A stretch of DNA of 39,436 nt, taken from the NCBI RefSeq assembly GCF_019510245.1, contig NZ_JAEKKT010000179.1, positions 1 to 39,436 of the forward strand, written 5' to 3'. Made by a program: the position numbers and the translations under genes. Positions 13,845 through 21,612 of this stretch are shown piece after piece (position 1 is the first letter of the stretch; each line of letters opens with the position of its first letter). Origin of the DNA: Streptomyces sp. GTDB taxonomy: Bacteria > Actinomycetota > Actinomycetes > Streptomycetales > Streptomycetaceae. The notes beneath the pieces were generated by a model, which was not told where the DNA came from, did not search any database, and saw only the letters and a program-made list of their open reading frames with translations.

Positions 13845-15254
13845 TCATGATCCACGTGTCCACTGCTGGTTCGTGCCGCCGTTGCACGTGTACGTGATGA
13901 CGGCGGCCGAGTTGGCGGTGGACGCGCCGCTCACGTCCAGGCACTCGCCGGACGTGCGGGCCTTGATGTTCACGTACGACCCCGAGGTGACGACCGACCA
14001 CTGCTGGGTGGTGGCGCCGGTGCAGTCCTCCTGGGTGACGTTCGTGGCGTTCTCCTGGAGGCAGAGCGAGCTGCCGCGGCCCATCAGCTCGTAGTAGCCG
14101 GTGCCCAGGTCCTTGAACCACCACTTCTGGTTGGTGCCGCCGTTGCAGGTGTACTGGCTGATCGCGACGGCCTCCCAGAGGGACTGGTTCGGGACGTCGG
14201 CGCACTTACCGCTGTGCCGGGCGATCAGGGTGTTGTAGGTCGCGCCGGTGCCGCTGATCGTGCCGGCCGCCGTGTCGACGGAGATCTCCGGGTACCAGGA
14301 CATCGACATCGAGGTGTCGGTCGGGAAGGTCAACGGCAGCCAGACGTAACGGGAGTCGTTGACCGTGCCGCCGAAGGAGTTGCCCCAGCGGTCGCCCATG
14401 TAGAGGTACGAGGTGCCCGAAGTGCCGCTGACCGGGAGGACGTACGCGGTCTGGGACCCGTACGCCGTGGAGTCGCCGACGTTGGTCCAGGAGGTCCAGG
14501 GTCCGGCGAGCGAGGTGGCGGTGGCGTACTTCTGCTGGTTGGGGCTCCAGCCGGTGGCGGCCGAGGTCAGCATGAAGTAGACGCCGTTCCGCTTGAAGAG
14601 GGCCGGGGCCTCGCGGCTCGCGCCTGCCCAGGGGTTGGCGACCAGGCCGGCGATGCCGGTGTAGTCGGCGGTGAGCTTGTAGATGTGCAGGTCGGCGTTC
14701 TCGTTGGACGCCGAGACCATGTAGGCGGTGCCGTCGGTGTCGACGAACGTGGTGAGGTCGCGGGACATGTACTGGCCGAGCGGCTGGAAGCTGCCCTGGT
14801 AGGTGTAGGTGCCGTCGACGGTGTCGGAGACGGCGACGGCGGCGCGGGCCTGGCTGTAGTCGACGCCGTTCTCCTTGTGCATCCACATCACGAACTTGCC
14901 GGTGGACGCGTTGTAGATGACCTTCGGGCGCTCGATGTAGGCGGTGCCGAGTTCGGAGGCGGAGGTCTGGGTGAGGACGTGGTTGCGGAACTCCCAGGTC
15001 TTCAGGTCGGTGGAGCGGTAGGCGTCCACCGACTTGAAGGTGTTGTCGGAGTTGCGGTCCTCGCCGAACCAGTAGTAGTAGCCGCCGACCTTGATGACCC
15101 CGCCGCCGTGGGCGTGGACGATGTTCCCCGAGGTGTCGGTGAACCGGGTGCCGTTGGTGACGGTCTGGGAGGCGGCCGCGGCCGGTCCCGCGGCGGCCAG
15201 GGCGCCGATCACCGCCAGGCAGAGGGACAGCAGGATCGCGTACGCACGTCTCAT
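13845..15254 (-). CDS. Exo-beta-1,3-galactanase-like GH43 with C-terminal ricin-type CBM13
   Basis: 469 residues from ATG 15254. GGAG stands 10 bases upstream, whereas the in-frame GTG at 15263 is too close to it. A Sec signal peptide (MRRAYAILLSLCLAVIGALA) ends near AAA-SQ. A five-bladed GH43 propeller follows (about residues 32-330), with HAHGGGVIKVGGYYYWFGED, AYIERPKVIYN, WMHKENG and APALFKRNGVYFMLTSAATG, as in galactan 1,3-beta-galactosidases. A ricin-type beta-trefoil (about 335-469) has repeated QW-like motifs: NQKWWF, TQQWSV and NQQWTRGS. It would trim galactan or arabinogalactan side chains outside the cell, complementing the neighbouring rhamnogalacturonan lyase. It is convergent with that lyase and has its own promoter. 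Confidence 0.88.
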   Translation of the reverse strand: MRRAYAILLSLCLAVIGALAAAGPAAAASQTVTNGTRFTDTSGNIVHAHGGGVIKVGGYYYWFGEDRNSDNTFKSVDAYRSTDLKTWEFRNHVLTQTSASELGTAYIERPKVIYNASTGKFVMWMHKENGVDYSQARAAVAVSDTVDGTYTYQGSFQPLGQYMSRDLTTFVDTDGTAYMVSASNENADLHIYKLTADYTGIAGLVANPWAGASREAPALFKRNGVYFMLTSAATGWSPNQQKYATATSLAGPWTSWTNVGDSTAYGSQTAYVLPVSGTSGTSYLYMGDRWGNSFGGTVNDSRYVWLPLTFPTDTSMSMSWYPEISVDTAAGTISGTGATYNTLIARHSGKCADVPNQSLWEAVAISQYTCNGGTNQKWWFKDLGTGYYELMGRGSSLCLQENATNVTQEDCTGATTQQWSVVTSGSYVNIKARTSGECLDVSGASTANSAAVITYTCNGGTNQQWTRGS

Positions 15255-15312
15255 CTCACACACGCTCCTTGAGTGTTCCTGATGAGTTCTGGGGGATTCT
15301 GAGATCGCCGAA

Positions 15313-15341
15313 AAGGTAAGGGCGTGTTACGAGAAGGTCAA
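15313..15341 (-). promoter_or_regulatory. Likely promoter of the galactanase gene
   Basis: On the minus strand TTGACC (15341-15336) and TACCTT (15318-15313) are separated by 17 bp, a good match to a housekeeping-type Streptomyces promoter. It would give a 5' leader of roughly 50 bases before ATG 15254. Confidence 0.6.
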
Positions 15342-15362
15342 CGGATCTGACAAGACAAGGGG

Positions 15363-15374
15363 GAAAGCGATTTC
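15363..15374. promoter_or_regulatory. Candidate LacI-family operator upstream of the galactanase promoter
   Basis: GAAAGCGATTTC has matching outer arms (GAAA/TTTC) and resembles the AAGCGCTT-centred sites at 12016 and 24663. It lies 22 bp upstream of the -35 box of the galactanase and also upstream of the gene starting at 15441. Confidence 0.45.
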
Positions 15375-15440
15375 TCAGCGATCCGTTCGCGGGGCTCGAT
15401 TTTCTGTTATCCACGGCCGTCCGGCCCCGTCTCCGATCAC

Positions 15441-17540
15441 GTGCGCACCCATCTCCACACCACCGCAGCGGCCGTCGGCGCCCTCGCCGCCCTCCTGGCC
15501 TCCGCTCCCCCGGCCTGTGCCGCCGGCGCCCGGGACGTCACCGCCGACGTGCTCGCCGACCGGGACGTGACTCTCACCGGCGACACGGTCGTCACCGTGC
15601 CCGCCGGGACGACGACGTACGACGGCGTCCTGCACGGCGAGGGCACGCTCACCGTGCGTGGCGGCGGCACCCTGATCCTCACCAGGGACAGCGACTTCAC
15701 CCTGCCGACGGCACGGCAACGGCAGGTCGTGCGCACCCTGGGCGGCAACCACCCGTACACGACGGTCACCCACCCCGACCCGCCCGCGATCACGGTCGAG
15801 CGCGGCGCGACCCTGCAGTACGGCACGGGCGACGGCACCGGCCTGATCGGCCACTTCCCGTACCGGACCCCCGGCTATCAGCTGAACCAGCTCAACATCC
15901 GCGTGGACGGCACCCTGCGCCTGTCCCTCACCCGCACCTTCAACATCGGCACCATCAGCGGCTCGGGCCTGGTGACCCAGCCCCGCAACATGTGGGGCAC
16001 GCTGGACCTGGCGGGCACGCAGCCGTTCTCCGGGGTCATCGACAACGGCACCGGGATGGCCGTCGGCCGCCCGGAATACCCGGTGGCGCTCCCCCGCGCC
16101 CGCGCGATCCTCAACCAGGGCTCCTGGATCATCGACACCCCGCTGTACCAGACGATCACCCTGCGCCAGGACTTCTACCAGCGGGCGTACGGCAGTGACG
16201 TCAACGTCCACTCGCGGCCGGGCAGCAAGGTGGTCCTCACCGGCCAGTACAGCTACAGCGACCGGGGCGGCGACACCAACCCGTCGCTGAGCGACCCCTC
16301 GCTCGACTGGAAGCCGATCGCCCACCAGTTGAACAAGCGTGGGACGAACATCGAGGGTGCCGACGTGCACTGGGGCGACGGGACGACCCACCGGATCTTC
16401 ATGCCGGGAACGAAGGACACCGTCTACATCAACCTGCACGCGGCCAGCGGCCGCCGCTCGAAGCTCACCTTCGACTACGACGGACCCGTGACGCTGGGCG
16501 CCCCGATCGGCGGCGGCCGCTACCACGACACACTGGCCGCGCCCGGCGTCGGGGACATCGTGATCGCGGGGACGCGCGGGAACGACGTGACCTTCGCGGC
16601 CGCCCAGGACTACGACGGCTCGACGACCATCGAGAACGGCGCGGTGCTGCGGCTGGGTTCGGGCGCCGAGGGCGGCGACGGCTCGCTCCTCACGGGTACC
16701 GAGCGCCGGCGCGTCGAAAACGACGGCACCCTGGTCGTCCGCAACACCTCGACGCCGGTCCGCCTGGCACACGTCGGCGGTTCCGGGTCCCTCGTGCAGT
16801 CGGGGGCGGCCACCACCACGCTCACCGGCGACGCGGTGACGTACACCGGGACGACCACCGTCGGGCGGGGCACCCTCGCCCTGCGGTCCGGGGCGACCCT
16901 CGTGCACAGCGAGGCGATCCGGCTCACCTCGGCGGGGGCCCGTCTGGACCCGGGCACGGCGGGCCTGCGGGTGCTGACCGCGCTCTCCGGGAAGGGCACC
17001 GTGCTGGGCTCCGTCACGAACGACAGACTGGTGGCGACCGGGCTGACGGTGAAGGGGGACTACACCCAGCACAGACGGGGCGAACTGGCCCTGCAGAAGC
17101 AGCCGTTGAAGGTGTCGGGCCGTGTCGCCCTGGCCGGTGGCCTCGACCTGTCCGCCGCGGGCACCGCCCCGGCCCGCCGCATCACCGTGATCGACCACAC
17201 CGGCGGGGCCCCGACCACCGGCGCCTTCGACGGCCTCGCCGAGGGCACCGCGGTCAAGCTGGCCGACACCGTCTACCGGATCACCTACCGGGGCGGCGAC
17301 GGCAACGACGTGGTCCTCGACGCGAAGTCCACCAAGGCCAGGACGGAGGCGGACACCACGGACCCCGCCGCGTCCAGCGCCTCCCCCGCCGTGACCACCC
17401 GCACCGCCGCCCACTCCGCGGACGCCTTCGGCTGGTGGCCCTACGCCCTGTGCCTCGGCCTCCTCGGCGGCCTGATGGTCCCGGCGGGCCTGCGCAGCCG
17501 GCGCCGGGGACGTGCCAAGGGCGGTCGGCACGCGTCCTGA
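15441..17540 (+). CDS. Secreted, membrane-anchored beta-helix protein with autotransporter-associated repeats
   Basis: 699 residues from a GTG start. A Sec signal peptide occupies residues 1-28 (AAAVGALAALLASAPPACAA). The body is a long run of beta strands and turns. Early strands read GEGTLTVRGGGTLILTRDS, and later segments read DGSTTIENGAVLRLGSG, GSGSLVQSGAATTTLTGD and YTGTTTVGRGTLALRSGATL, matching the passenger-associated (PATR) repeat found in autotransporters and secreted actinobacterial beta-helix proteins. The C-terminus has a low-complexity linker (about 630-665), one transmembrane helix (WWPYALCLGLLGGLMVPAGL) and a basic tail, so the protein is anchored with the beta-helix outside. 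No catalytic motif is evident. Its position beside pectin enzymes suggests polysaccharide binding or an uncharacterised lyase-like role. Confidence 0.8.
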   Translation: MRTHLHTTAAAVGALAALLASAPPACAAGARDVTADVLADRDVTLTGDTVVTVPAGTTTYDGVLHGEGTLTVRGGGTLILTRDSDFTLPTARQRQVVRTLGGNHPYTTVTHPDPPAITVERGATLQYGTGDGTGLIGHFPYRTPGYQLNQLNIRVDGTLRLSLTRTFNIGTISGSGLVTQPRNMWGTLDLAGTQPFSGVIDNGTGMAVGRPEYPVALPRARAILNQGSWIIDTPLYQTITLRQDFYQRAYGSDVNVHSRPGSKVVLTGQYSYSDRGGDTNPSLSDPSLDWKPIAHQLNKRGTNIEGADVHWGDGTTHRIFMPGTKDTVYINLHAASGRRSKLTFDYDGPVTLGAPIGGGRYHDTLAAPGVGDIVIAGTRGNDVTFAAAQDYDGSTTIENGAVLRLGSGAEGGDGSLLTGTERRRVENDGTLVVRNTSTPVRLAHVGGSGSLVQSGAATTTLTGDAVTYTGTTTVGRGTLALRSGATLVHSEAIRLTSAGARLDPGTAGLRVLTALSGKGTVLGSVTNDRLVATGLTVKGDYTQHRRGELALQKQPLKVSGRVALAGGLDLSAAGTAPARRITVIDHTGGAPTTGAFDGLAEGTAVKLADTVYRITYRGGDGNDVVLDAKSTKARTEADTTDPAASSASPAVTTRTAAHSADAFGWWPYALCLGLLGGLMVPAGLRSRRRGRAKGGRHAS

Positions 17541-17616
17541 CGGCCTGCCGGCGGCGTCCGCCACACCGCACTGAGCCGTGCGGCGGTCGGCGAGGTGCCG
17601 CGTGGGGAACGGGATC

Positions 17617-18471
17617 TCACGCCGGAGACGGCGCCGGGAAGCCCCCTGGTCCGACGGTGATCTCCGCCGTGCCGCCCACGAGGATCCGCGGGCCGTTCCC
17701 GGCGCGGCGTACGGCCGTCCTGATCGTCGCCGGGGCGCCGAGGCGGTCGCCCATGTCGACGGTGAGGGCCGGGAGGCCCTCGGAGGCGAGGTGGGCGGCC
17801 AGGCAGGCCGTGCTGTTGGCGTTGGCGATGTCCTCGGGGACGCCGATCGAAGGGGCGAACATCCGGGCCGTGACACGGCCGTCCGGTGTCGGGGCCGAGT
17901 ACAGGTAGCAGCCCAGCAGCGCCGACCGGTCGCAGGCGGCGCGGAGGCGGTCGAGGTCGGGGGTCAGCGCGGCGACGGCGGACCGGGTGGGCAGCGGGAC
18001 CAGGAGACGAGGCCGGCCGAGCGAGGCGACGACCGCGCCGGGGGCGTTGCCGGGGAGCCCCAACGCGGCGAGCGCGTCGTCCAGTTCGTCGCCGGTCAGC
18101 GTGCGCAGGTGTACCGGGCCGGGAGCGAACCAGCCCTCCAGCACGCCGTTCGCGTGACGGACCGCGCGGCCCTGGAGGGTGCCGGTCCGCGTGCTGAGGG
18201 TGACGTCGCGGGTCCCGGTGCGTGCGGCGAGTACGGCCAGTGCGGCGACCGTGCCGTGGCCGCAGCCGGGGAGTTCGCCCGCGGCGGTGCAGAAGCGCAG
18301 CGACACCGCTCCGGTGGCCTCGTCGGCGGAGAGGAACACCGCGTGCGAGGCGCCGGTCCGGGCGGGTACCGCGCGCCGTTCGTCGTCGGTGAGCGGCAGG
18401 TCGTCCAGGACCGCGGTGGGGCTGCCCCCGCGGCCGTCGCGCAGGCAGGCCCGGACGATGGTGACGGTCAC
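17617..18471 (-). CDS. PhzF-family isomerase-like protein
   Basis: 284 residues from GTG 18471. Two similar alpha/beta halves of the diaminopimelate-epimerase fold are visible: FCTAAGELPGCGHGTVAALA in the first (PhzF proteins have PCGHATL here) and MFAPSIGVPEDIANANSTAC in the second (FAP..GI.ED.A.GSA). PhzF uses a glutamate in an SET-like motif near residue 45. Here the aligned stretch is GASHAVFLS, so the position is His, as in a related actinobacterial subgroup. The reaction is therefore probably not phenazine formation. There are no other phz genes nearby. A TAGGCT hexamer just before the start suggests a leaderless transcript. It sits 33 bp from the permease gene on the same strand. Confidence 0.82.
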   Translation of the reverse strand: MTVTIVRACLRDGRGGSPTAVLDDLPLTDDERRAVPARTGASHAVFLSADEATGAVSLRFCTAAGELPGCGHGTVAALAVLAARTGTRDVTLSTRTGTLQGRAVRHANGVLEGWFAPGPVHLRTLTGDELDDALAALGLPGNAPGAVVASLGRPRLLVPLPTRSAVAALTPDLDRLRAACDRSALLGCYLYSAPTPDGRVTARMFAPSIGVPEDIANANSTACLAAHLASEGLPALTVDMGDRLGAPATIRTAVRRAGNGPRILVGGTAEITVGPGGFPAPSPA

Positions 18472-18504
18472 GGCGGCGAGCCTAGAGGAACCGCCGCGGT
18501 GGCG

Positions 18505-19890
18505 TCAGGGGGTGGCTTCCTCCCGCTGCCGCCCGCGCAGCCACACGTACACCGGGATCCCCGCGAACAGGAACAGCACACCCTGGTAGACGGCCGCGTA
18601 GCCGGCGCCCGCGATCAGCCAGAAGGAGAAGGCGAAGGAGAGGGCGGCGACGATCAGGTCGCGGACCAGGCCGGCCGGGCGGACCCGTGCGCGGGTGCCC
18701 TGGGCGAGCCAGTAGAGCTGGGCGGCGGCGGAGAGGAGGTAGGGGACGCAGCCGGTGAAGGTGGTGATGAGGACCAGGACGCGGAACGTGGTGTCGGGGC
18801 CCGCCGTGTAGTTGAGGGCGATGAGGAGGGTGCCGAGGACGGCGACCGCCCAGACGCCGAAGCCGGGCACCCCGCCCTTGCCGGCCTTCGCGAACGGCTT
18901 CGGGAAGAGGCCGTCGCGGGCGGCGGCGTACGGCATCTGCGCGGCCATCAGGATCCAGCCGTTGAGGCAGCCGACGATCGAGGCGACGGCGACCAGTGCG
19001 ATCGCGGTGCCGCCCCAGCCGCCGCCGGTGATCGCGTTCACCGCGTCGGCGAAGGGCGCGCCGGACTTCACCAGCCTGTCGTGCGGGACCAGGCCGAAGA
19101 CGGCGACCGTGCCGAGGATGTAGACGACGGCGGAGCCGAGCGTGCCGAGCACGCTCGCGCGGCCGACCGTGCGCTCCGGGTTCTCCACCTCGCCGGCACT
19201 GACCGCGGCCGACTCGACGCCGAGGAAGCTGTAGAGGAGCAGGGCGGCCGCGGCGGCGAGGGCGCCGGGGGTGCTGTCGCCGGACGCGTTGAACGGGCCG
19301 AAGTTGTCGGTGTCGACGAAGAACAGGCCGACGGTGGCGACCAGGAGGAGGGGCACGAACTTCAGGACCGTCGAGACGATCTGGACCGCGCCGACGTAAC
19401 GGGTGCCGGCGAAGTTCGCGGCGGCCGGGAGCCAGAGCGCGACGAGCGCGACGGCGCCTTCGAGGAGGTGGTTGCCGTGGAGGGGGACCAGGACGTCGAC
19501 GTAGCCGACGACCGCGACGGCGAGGGCCGCGATGCTGACCCAGCACATCGTCCAGTACGACCACGCGGAGAGGAAGCCGGCGAACGGGCCGAACGCGTCG
19601 CGCGGGTAGACGTACAGGCCGCCGGTGACCGGGCTGCGGCGGGCCAGCTTGCCGAAGAGCAGGGCGAGCAGCACGGCGGCGACGGACAGGACGACGAAGG
19701 CGAGCAGGCTGACCGTGCCGTACGGGGCGACGGCGGCGGGCAGCGCGAAGATGCCGCCGCCGATGATGTTGCCCATGACCAGGGCGGTCGCGGCGGCGAG
19801 GCCGAAGGTGCGGCGGGGACCGCTCGGGGCCGGGGTGGGTTCCGTGGCCTCGGCGGGGGTGGGGACGGGGGCGGGCGCGGGGGCTGTCAT
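18505..19890 (-). CDS. APC-superfamily amino acid permease
   Basis: 461 residues with about 12 hydrophobic segments. The first helix carries the APC signature (ATALVMGNIIGGGIFALP), and a later one reads YSFLGVESAAVSAGEVENP, both typical of the basic amino acid/polyamine antiporter (APA) branch rather than the E. coli MmuP branch. ATG 19890 begins a proline-rich cytosolic N-terminus (MTAPAPAPVPTPAEATEPTP). It is divergent from the homocysteine methyltransferase at 20038, with 147 bp between starts. By context it may import S-methylmethionine or another methyl donor, but the sequence alone supports only an amino acid or amine substrate. Confidence 0.88.
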   Translation of the reverse strand: MTAPAPAPVPTPAEATEPTPAPSGPRRTFGLAAATALVMGNIIGGGIFALPAAVAPYGTVSLLAFVVLSVAAVLLALLFGKLARRSPVTGGLYVYPRDAFGPFAGFLSAWSYWTMCWVSIAALAVAVVGYVDVLVPLHGNHLLEGAVALVALWLPAAANFAGTRYVGAVQIVSTVLKFVPLLLVATVGLFFVDTDNFGPFNASGDSTPGALAAAAALLLYSFLGVESAAVSAGEVENPERTVGRASVLGTLGSAVVYILGTVAVFGLVPHDRLVKSGAPFADAVNAITGGGWGGTAIALVAVASIVGCLNGWILMAAQMPYAAARDGLFPKPFAKAGKGGVPGFGVWAVAVLGTLLIALNYTAGPDTTFRVLVLITTFTGCVPYLLSAAAQLYWLAQGTRARVRPAGLVRDLIVAALSFAFSFWLIAGAGYAAVYQGVLFLFAGIPVYVWLRGRQREEATP

Positions 19891-19960
19891 GGCGGTTCCG
19901 GGGGAAGTGCGTACGGGCGTTCGGCGGTGGGGAGCGGGGAGTCGGGTGATCGTATACCCG

Positions 19961-19999
19961 GTGTCCACATGATGGTCCGTCTGTTCACAGAGTGGACAC
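19961..19999. promoter_or_regulatory. Inverted repeat in the permease/methyltransferase intergenic region
   Basis: GTGTCCAC (19961-19968) and GTGGACAC (19992-19999) are perfect 8-bp arms separated by 23 bases. The site lies between the two divergent starts (19890 and 20038) and so could control both. A TAGCGT hexamer at 20026-20031 lies 6 bp before the methyltransferase ATG and suggests a leaderless transcript on that side. Confidence 0.5.
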
Positions 20000-20037
20000 A
20001 ATGGGTTCCCCGGTGCCGGGTCGACTAGCGTCGGGGC

Positions 20038-20955
20038 ATGACCAGCGACAACTCCCCCAGCCTCGCCGACGCCCTCGCCGCCGGGACGGTCGTGCTCGAC
20101 GGCGGCATGTCCAACCAGCTGGCGTCCGCGGGGCACGACCTGAGCGACGAGCTGTGGTCGGCGCGGCTGCTGGCCGACCGGCCCGACGCGGTCAGCGACG
20201 CGCACCTCGCCTACTTCAGGGCGGGCGCCGACGTCGCGATCACGGCCAGCTACCAGGCCACGTTCGAGGGCTTCGCCAAGCGCGGCATCCCGCACGAGGA
20301 GGCCGCGCGGCTGCTGGCGCTGAGCGTGGAGCTGGGGCGGGACGCGGTGCGCCGGGCGCGGGAGGAGGGCGTCGAACGGCCGTTGTGGGTGGCCGCGTCG
20401 GTCGGGCCGTACGGCGCGATGCTCGCGGACGGGTCCGAGTACCGCGGGCGGTACGGGCTGGACGTCGACGAACTGGAGCGGTTCCACCGGCCGCGGCTGG
20501 AGGTGCTGGCCGGGGCGGGACCGGATGTGCTCGCGCTGGAGACCGTGCCGGACGCCGACGAGGCGGCGGCGCTGTTGCGGGCGGTGCGGGGACTGGGGGT
20601 GCCGGCCTGGCTGTCGTACAGCGTGGCGGGCGGCCGGACGCGGGCGGGACAGCCGCTGGAGGAGGCGTTCGCCTTGGCTGCGGACGTGGACGAGGTGATC
20701 GCCGTGGGCGTGAACTGCTGTGCGCCGGAGGATGTCGACCGTGCGGTGCAGGCGGCGGCGCGGGTGACGGGGAAGCCGGTGGTCGTCTATCCCAACAGCG
20801 GGGAGGTGTGGGACGCGCAGGCGCGGGCGTGGACCGGGCGGTCGTTGTTCGACACCGAGCAGGTGGCGGGGTGGCGGGCTGCGGGGGCCCGGTTGATCGG
20901 AGGGTGCTGCCGGGTGGGGCCGGAGGCGATCGCCGGGATCGCCCGGGTTGTGTGA
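20038..20955 (+). CDS. mmuM: Homocysteine S-methyltransferase
   Basis: 305 residues with the MmuM/BHMT TIM barrel. VLDGGMSNQLASAGHDL is at the start, then AHLAYFRAGADVAITASYQA and DVLALETVPDADEAAAL. The zinc ligands are GVNCCAPE (about residue 225) and the GGCC pair in LIGGCCRVGPEAI near the C-terminus. The enzyme transfers a methyl group from S-methylmethionine (or S-adenosylmethionine) to homocysteine to give methionine in the cytosol. The length matches the family. It is divergent from an amino acid permease, the usual partner for methyl-donor uptake. There is no clear ribosome site and a -10-like TAGCGT abuts the start, so translation is probably leaderless. Confidence 0.92.
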   Translation: MTSDNSPSLADALAAGTVVLDGGMSNQLASAGHDLSDELWSARLLADRPDAVSDAHLAYFRAGADVAITASYQATFEGFAKRGIPHEEAARLLALSVELGRDAVRRAREEGVERPLWVAASVGPYGAMLADGSEYRGRYGLDVDELERFHRPRLEVLAGAGPDVLALETVPDADEAAALLRAVRGLGVPAWLSYSVAGGRTRAGQPLEEAFALAADVDEVIAVGVNCCAPEDVDRAVQAAARVTGKPVVVYPNSGEVWDAQARAWTGRSLFDTEQVAGWRAAGARLIGGCCRVGPEAIAGIARVV

Positions 20956-21010
20956 CATTCGCCGGGTCGCCGTGGCGGGTTCTGTACGTCGGCGGCTGAC
21001 CGTCGTCGGT

Positions 21011-21078
21011 GGTTGCTCGCGCAGTTCCTCCCCTGGCCTTCGGCCGGGGGCCCCAGCGCCCCTTTCGGGGCGCTGAGG
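21011..21078 (-). repeat. Dispersed Streptomyces intergenic repeat, copy 1 (inverted)
   Basis: On the minus strand this reads GGGGAGGAACTGCGCGAGC after a GC hairpin, the same unit as copies at 26073 and 29917. CAGCGCCCC (21054-21062) and GGGGCGCTG (21067-21075) form a perfect 9-bp stem with a TTTC loop, a probable terminator after the methyltransferase gene. Confidence 0.75.
21054..21075. terminator. Stem-loop terminator within repeat copy 1
   Basis: A 9-bp perfect stem with a four-base loop, 99 bp after the mmuM stop. There is no T-tract, which is normal for Streptomyces terminators. Confidence 0.55.
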
Positions 21079-21088
21079 TCCGGTCGGG

Positions 21089-21096
21089 AACCGGTT
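21089..21096. promoter_or_regulatory. Possible LacI-type operator before the broken LacI gene
   Basis: AACCGGTT, within GGGAACCGGTTGCCG, is an 8-bp palindrome 22 bp before the GTG of the LacI pseudogene. LacI regulators are often autoregulated through such a site. This is a short match and only suggestive. Confidence 0.3.
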
Positions 21097-21118
21097 GCCG
21101 TTGCCGGAGGGTGGGGAC

Positions 21119-21612
21119 GTGACCAGAAAGAGCGGGGAGGTCGGGCGGAGCACCATTCGTGATGTCGCCGCCCGTGCCGGTGTGTCCGCGTCCACCGTTT
21201 CCCGGGTGCTCGCCGGTGACTGTCCCGTCAGTGCCGCCACCCGCGGCCGGGTGCTGCTGGCCGTCCGTGAGATGGACTACGTCGCCGACGCCCGGGCCAA
21301 GGCCGTCGCCGGGGCCGGTACGCCCACCCTCGCCTTCGTGCTGGAGGACATCACCGGGCCGTCCTTCGCGCACATGGCGCACGGCGTGGAGCGGGAGGCG
21401 GCGCGGCTCGGGGACCTGTCGCTGGTGTGCAGCACCGACGGTGACGTGCCGCGCGAGCTGGAGTTCGTCGAGATGATGCGGGCCCAGCGGGCCGCCGCCG
21501 TGATCCTGGTGGGCGGGGCGGCGGACACGGCGGCGAGTCACCCGACGAGCACCTGCTGCTGGGCACGCCTGTGGTCGTACGGGACTCAGTGGCGGCGCAC
21601 GACGGCGACTGA
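21119..21612 (+). pseudogene. LacI-family regulator with internal deletion
   Basis: GTG 21119 has a GGAGGGTGG site upstream. The first about 140 codons are a normal LacI start: helix-turn-helix STIRDVAARAGVSASTVSRV, hinge DARAKAVAGAGT, then the first part of the sugar-binding domain (LAFVLEDITGPSFAHMAHGV, AAAVILVGGAADTAAS). At about 21537 the frame changes, and the other frame ends with DEHLLLGTPVVVRDSVAAHD and a stop at 21612. This is the typical final strand (LGTxVVVRxS) of LacI proteins. Normal members have about 340 residues, and only about 165 remain here, so roughly 170 central codons were lost. It cannot bind an inducer. The end overlaps the esterase stop by 27 bp. Confidence 0.85.

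Noticed and set aside
15375..17876. 833-codon minus-strand frame opposite the beta-helix gene
   Set aside because: Low-complexity composition without domains. The plus strand has a signal peptide, repeats and an anchor.
17617..18471. Phenazine biosynthesis cluster
   Set aside because: A lone PhzF-like gene with an altered catalytic motif and no phzA/B/D/E/G nearby.
18505..21240. 911-residue extended permease
   Set aside because: Codons above 19890 are antisense to mmuM. The APC permease starts at ATG 19890.
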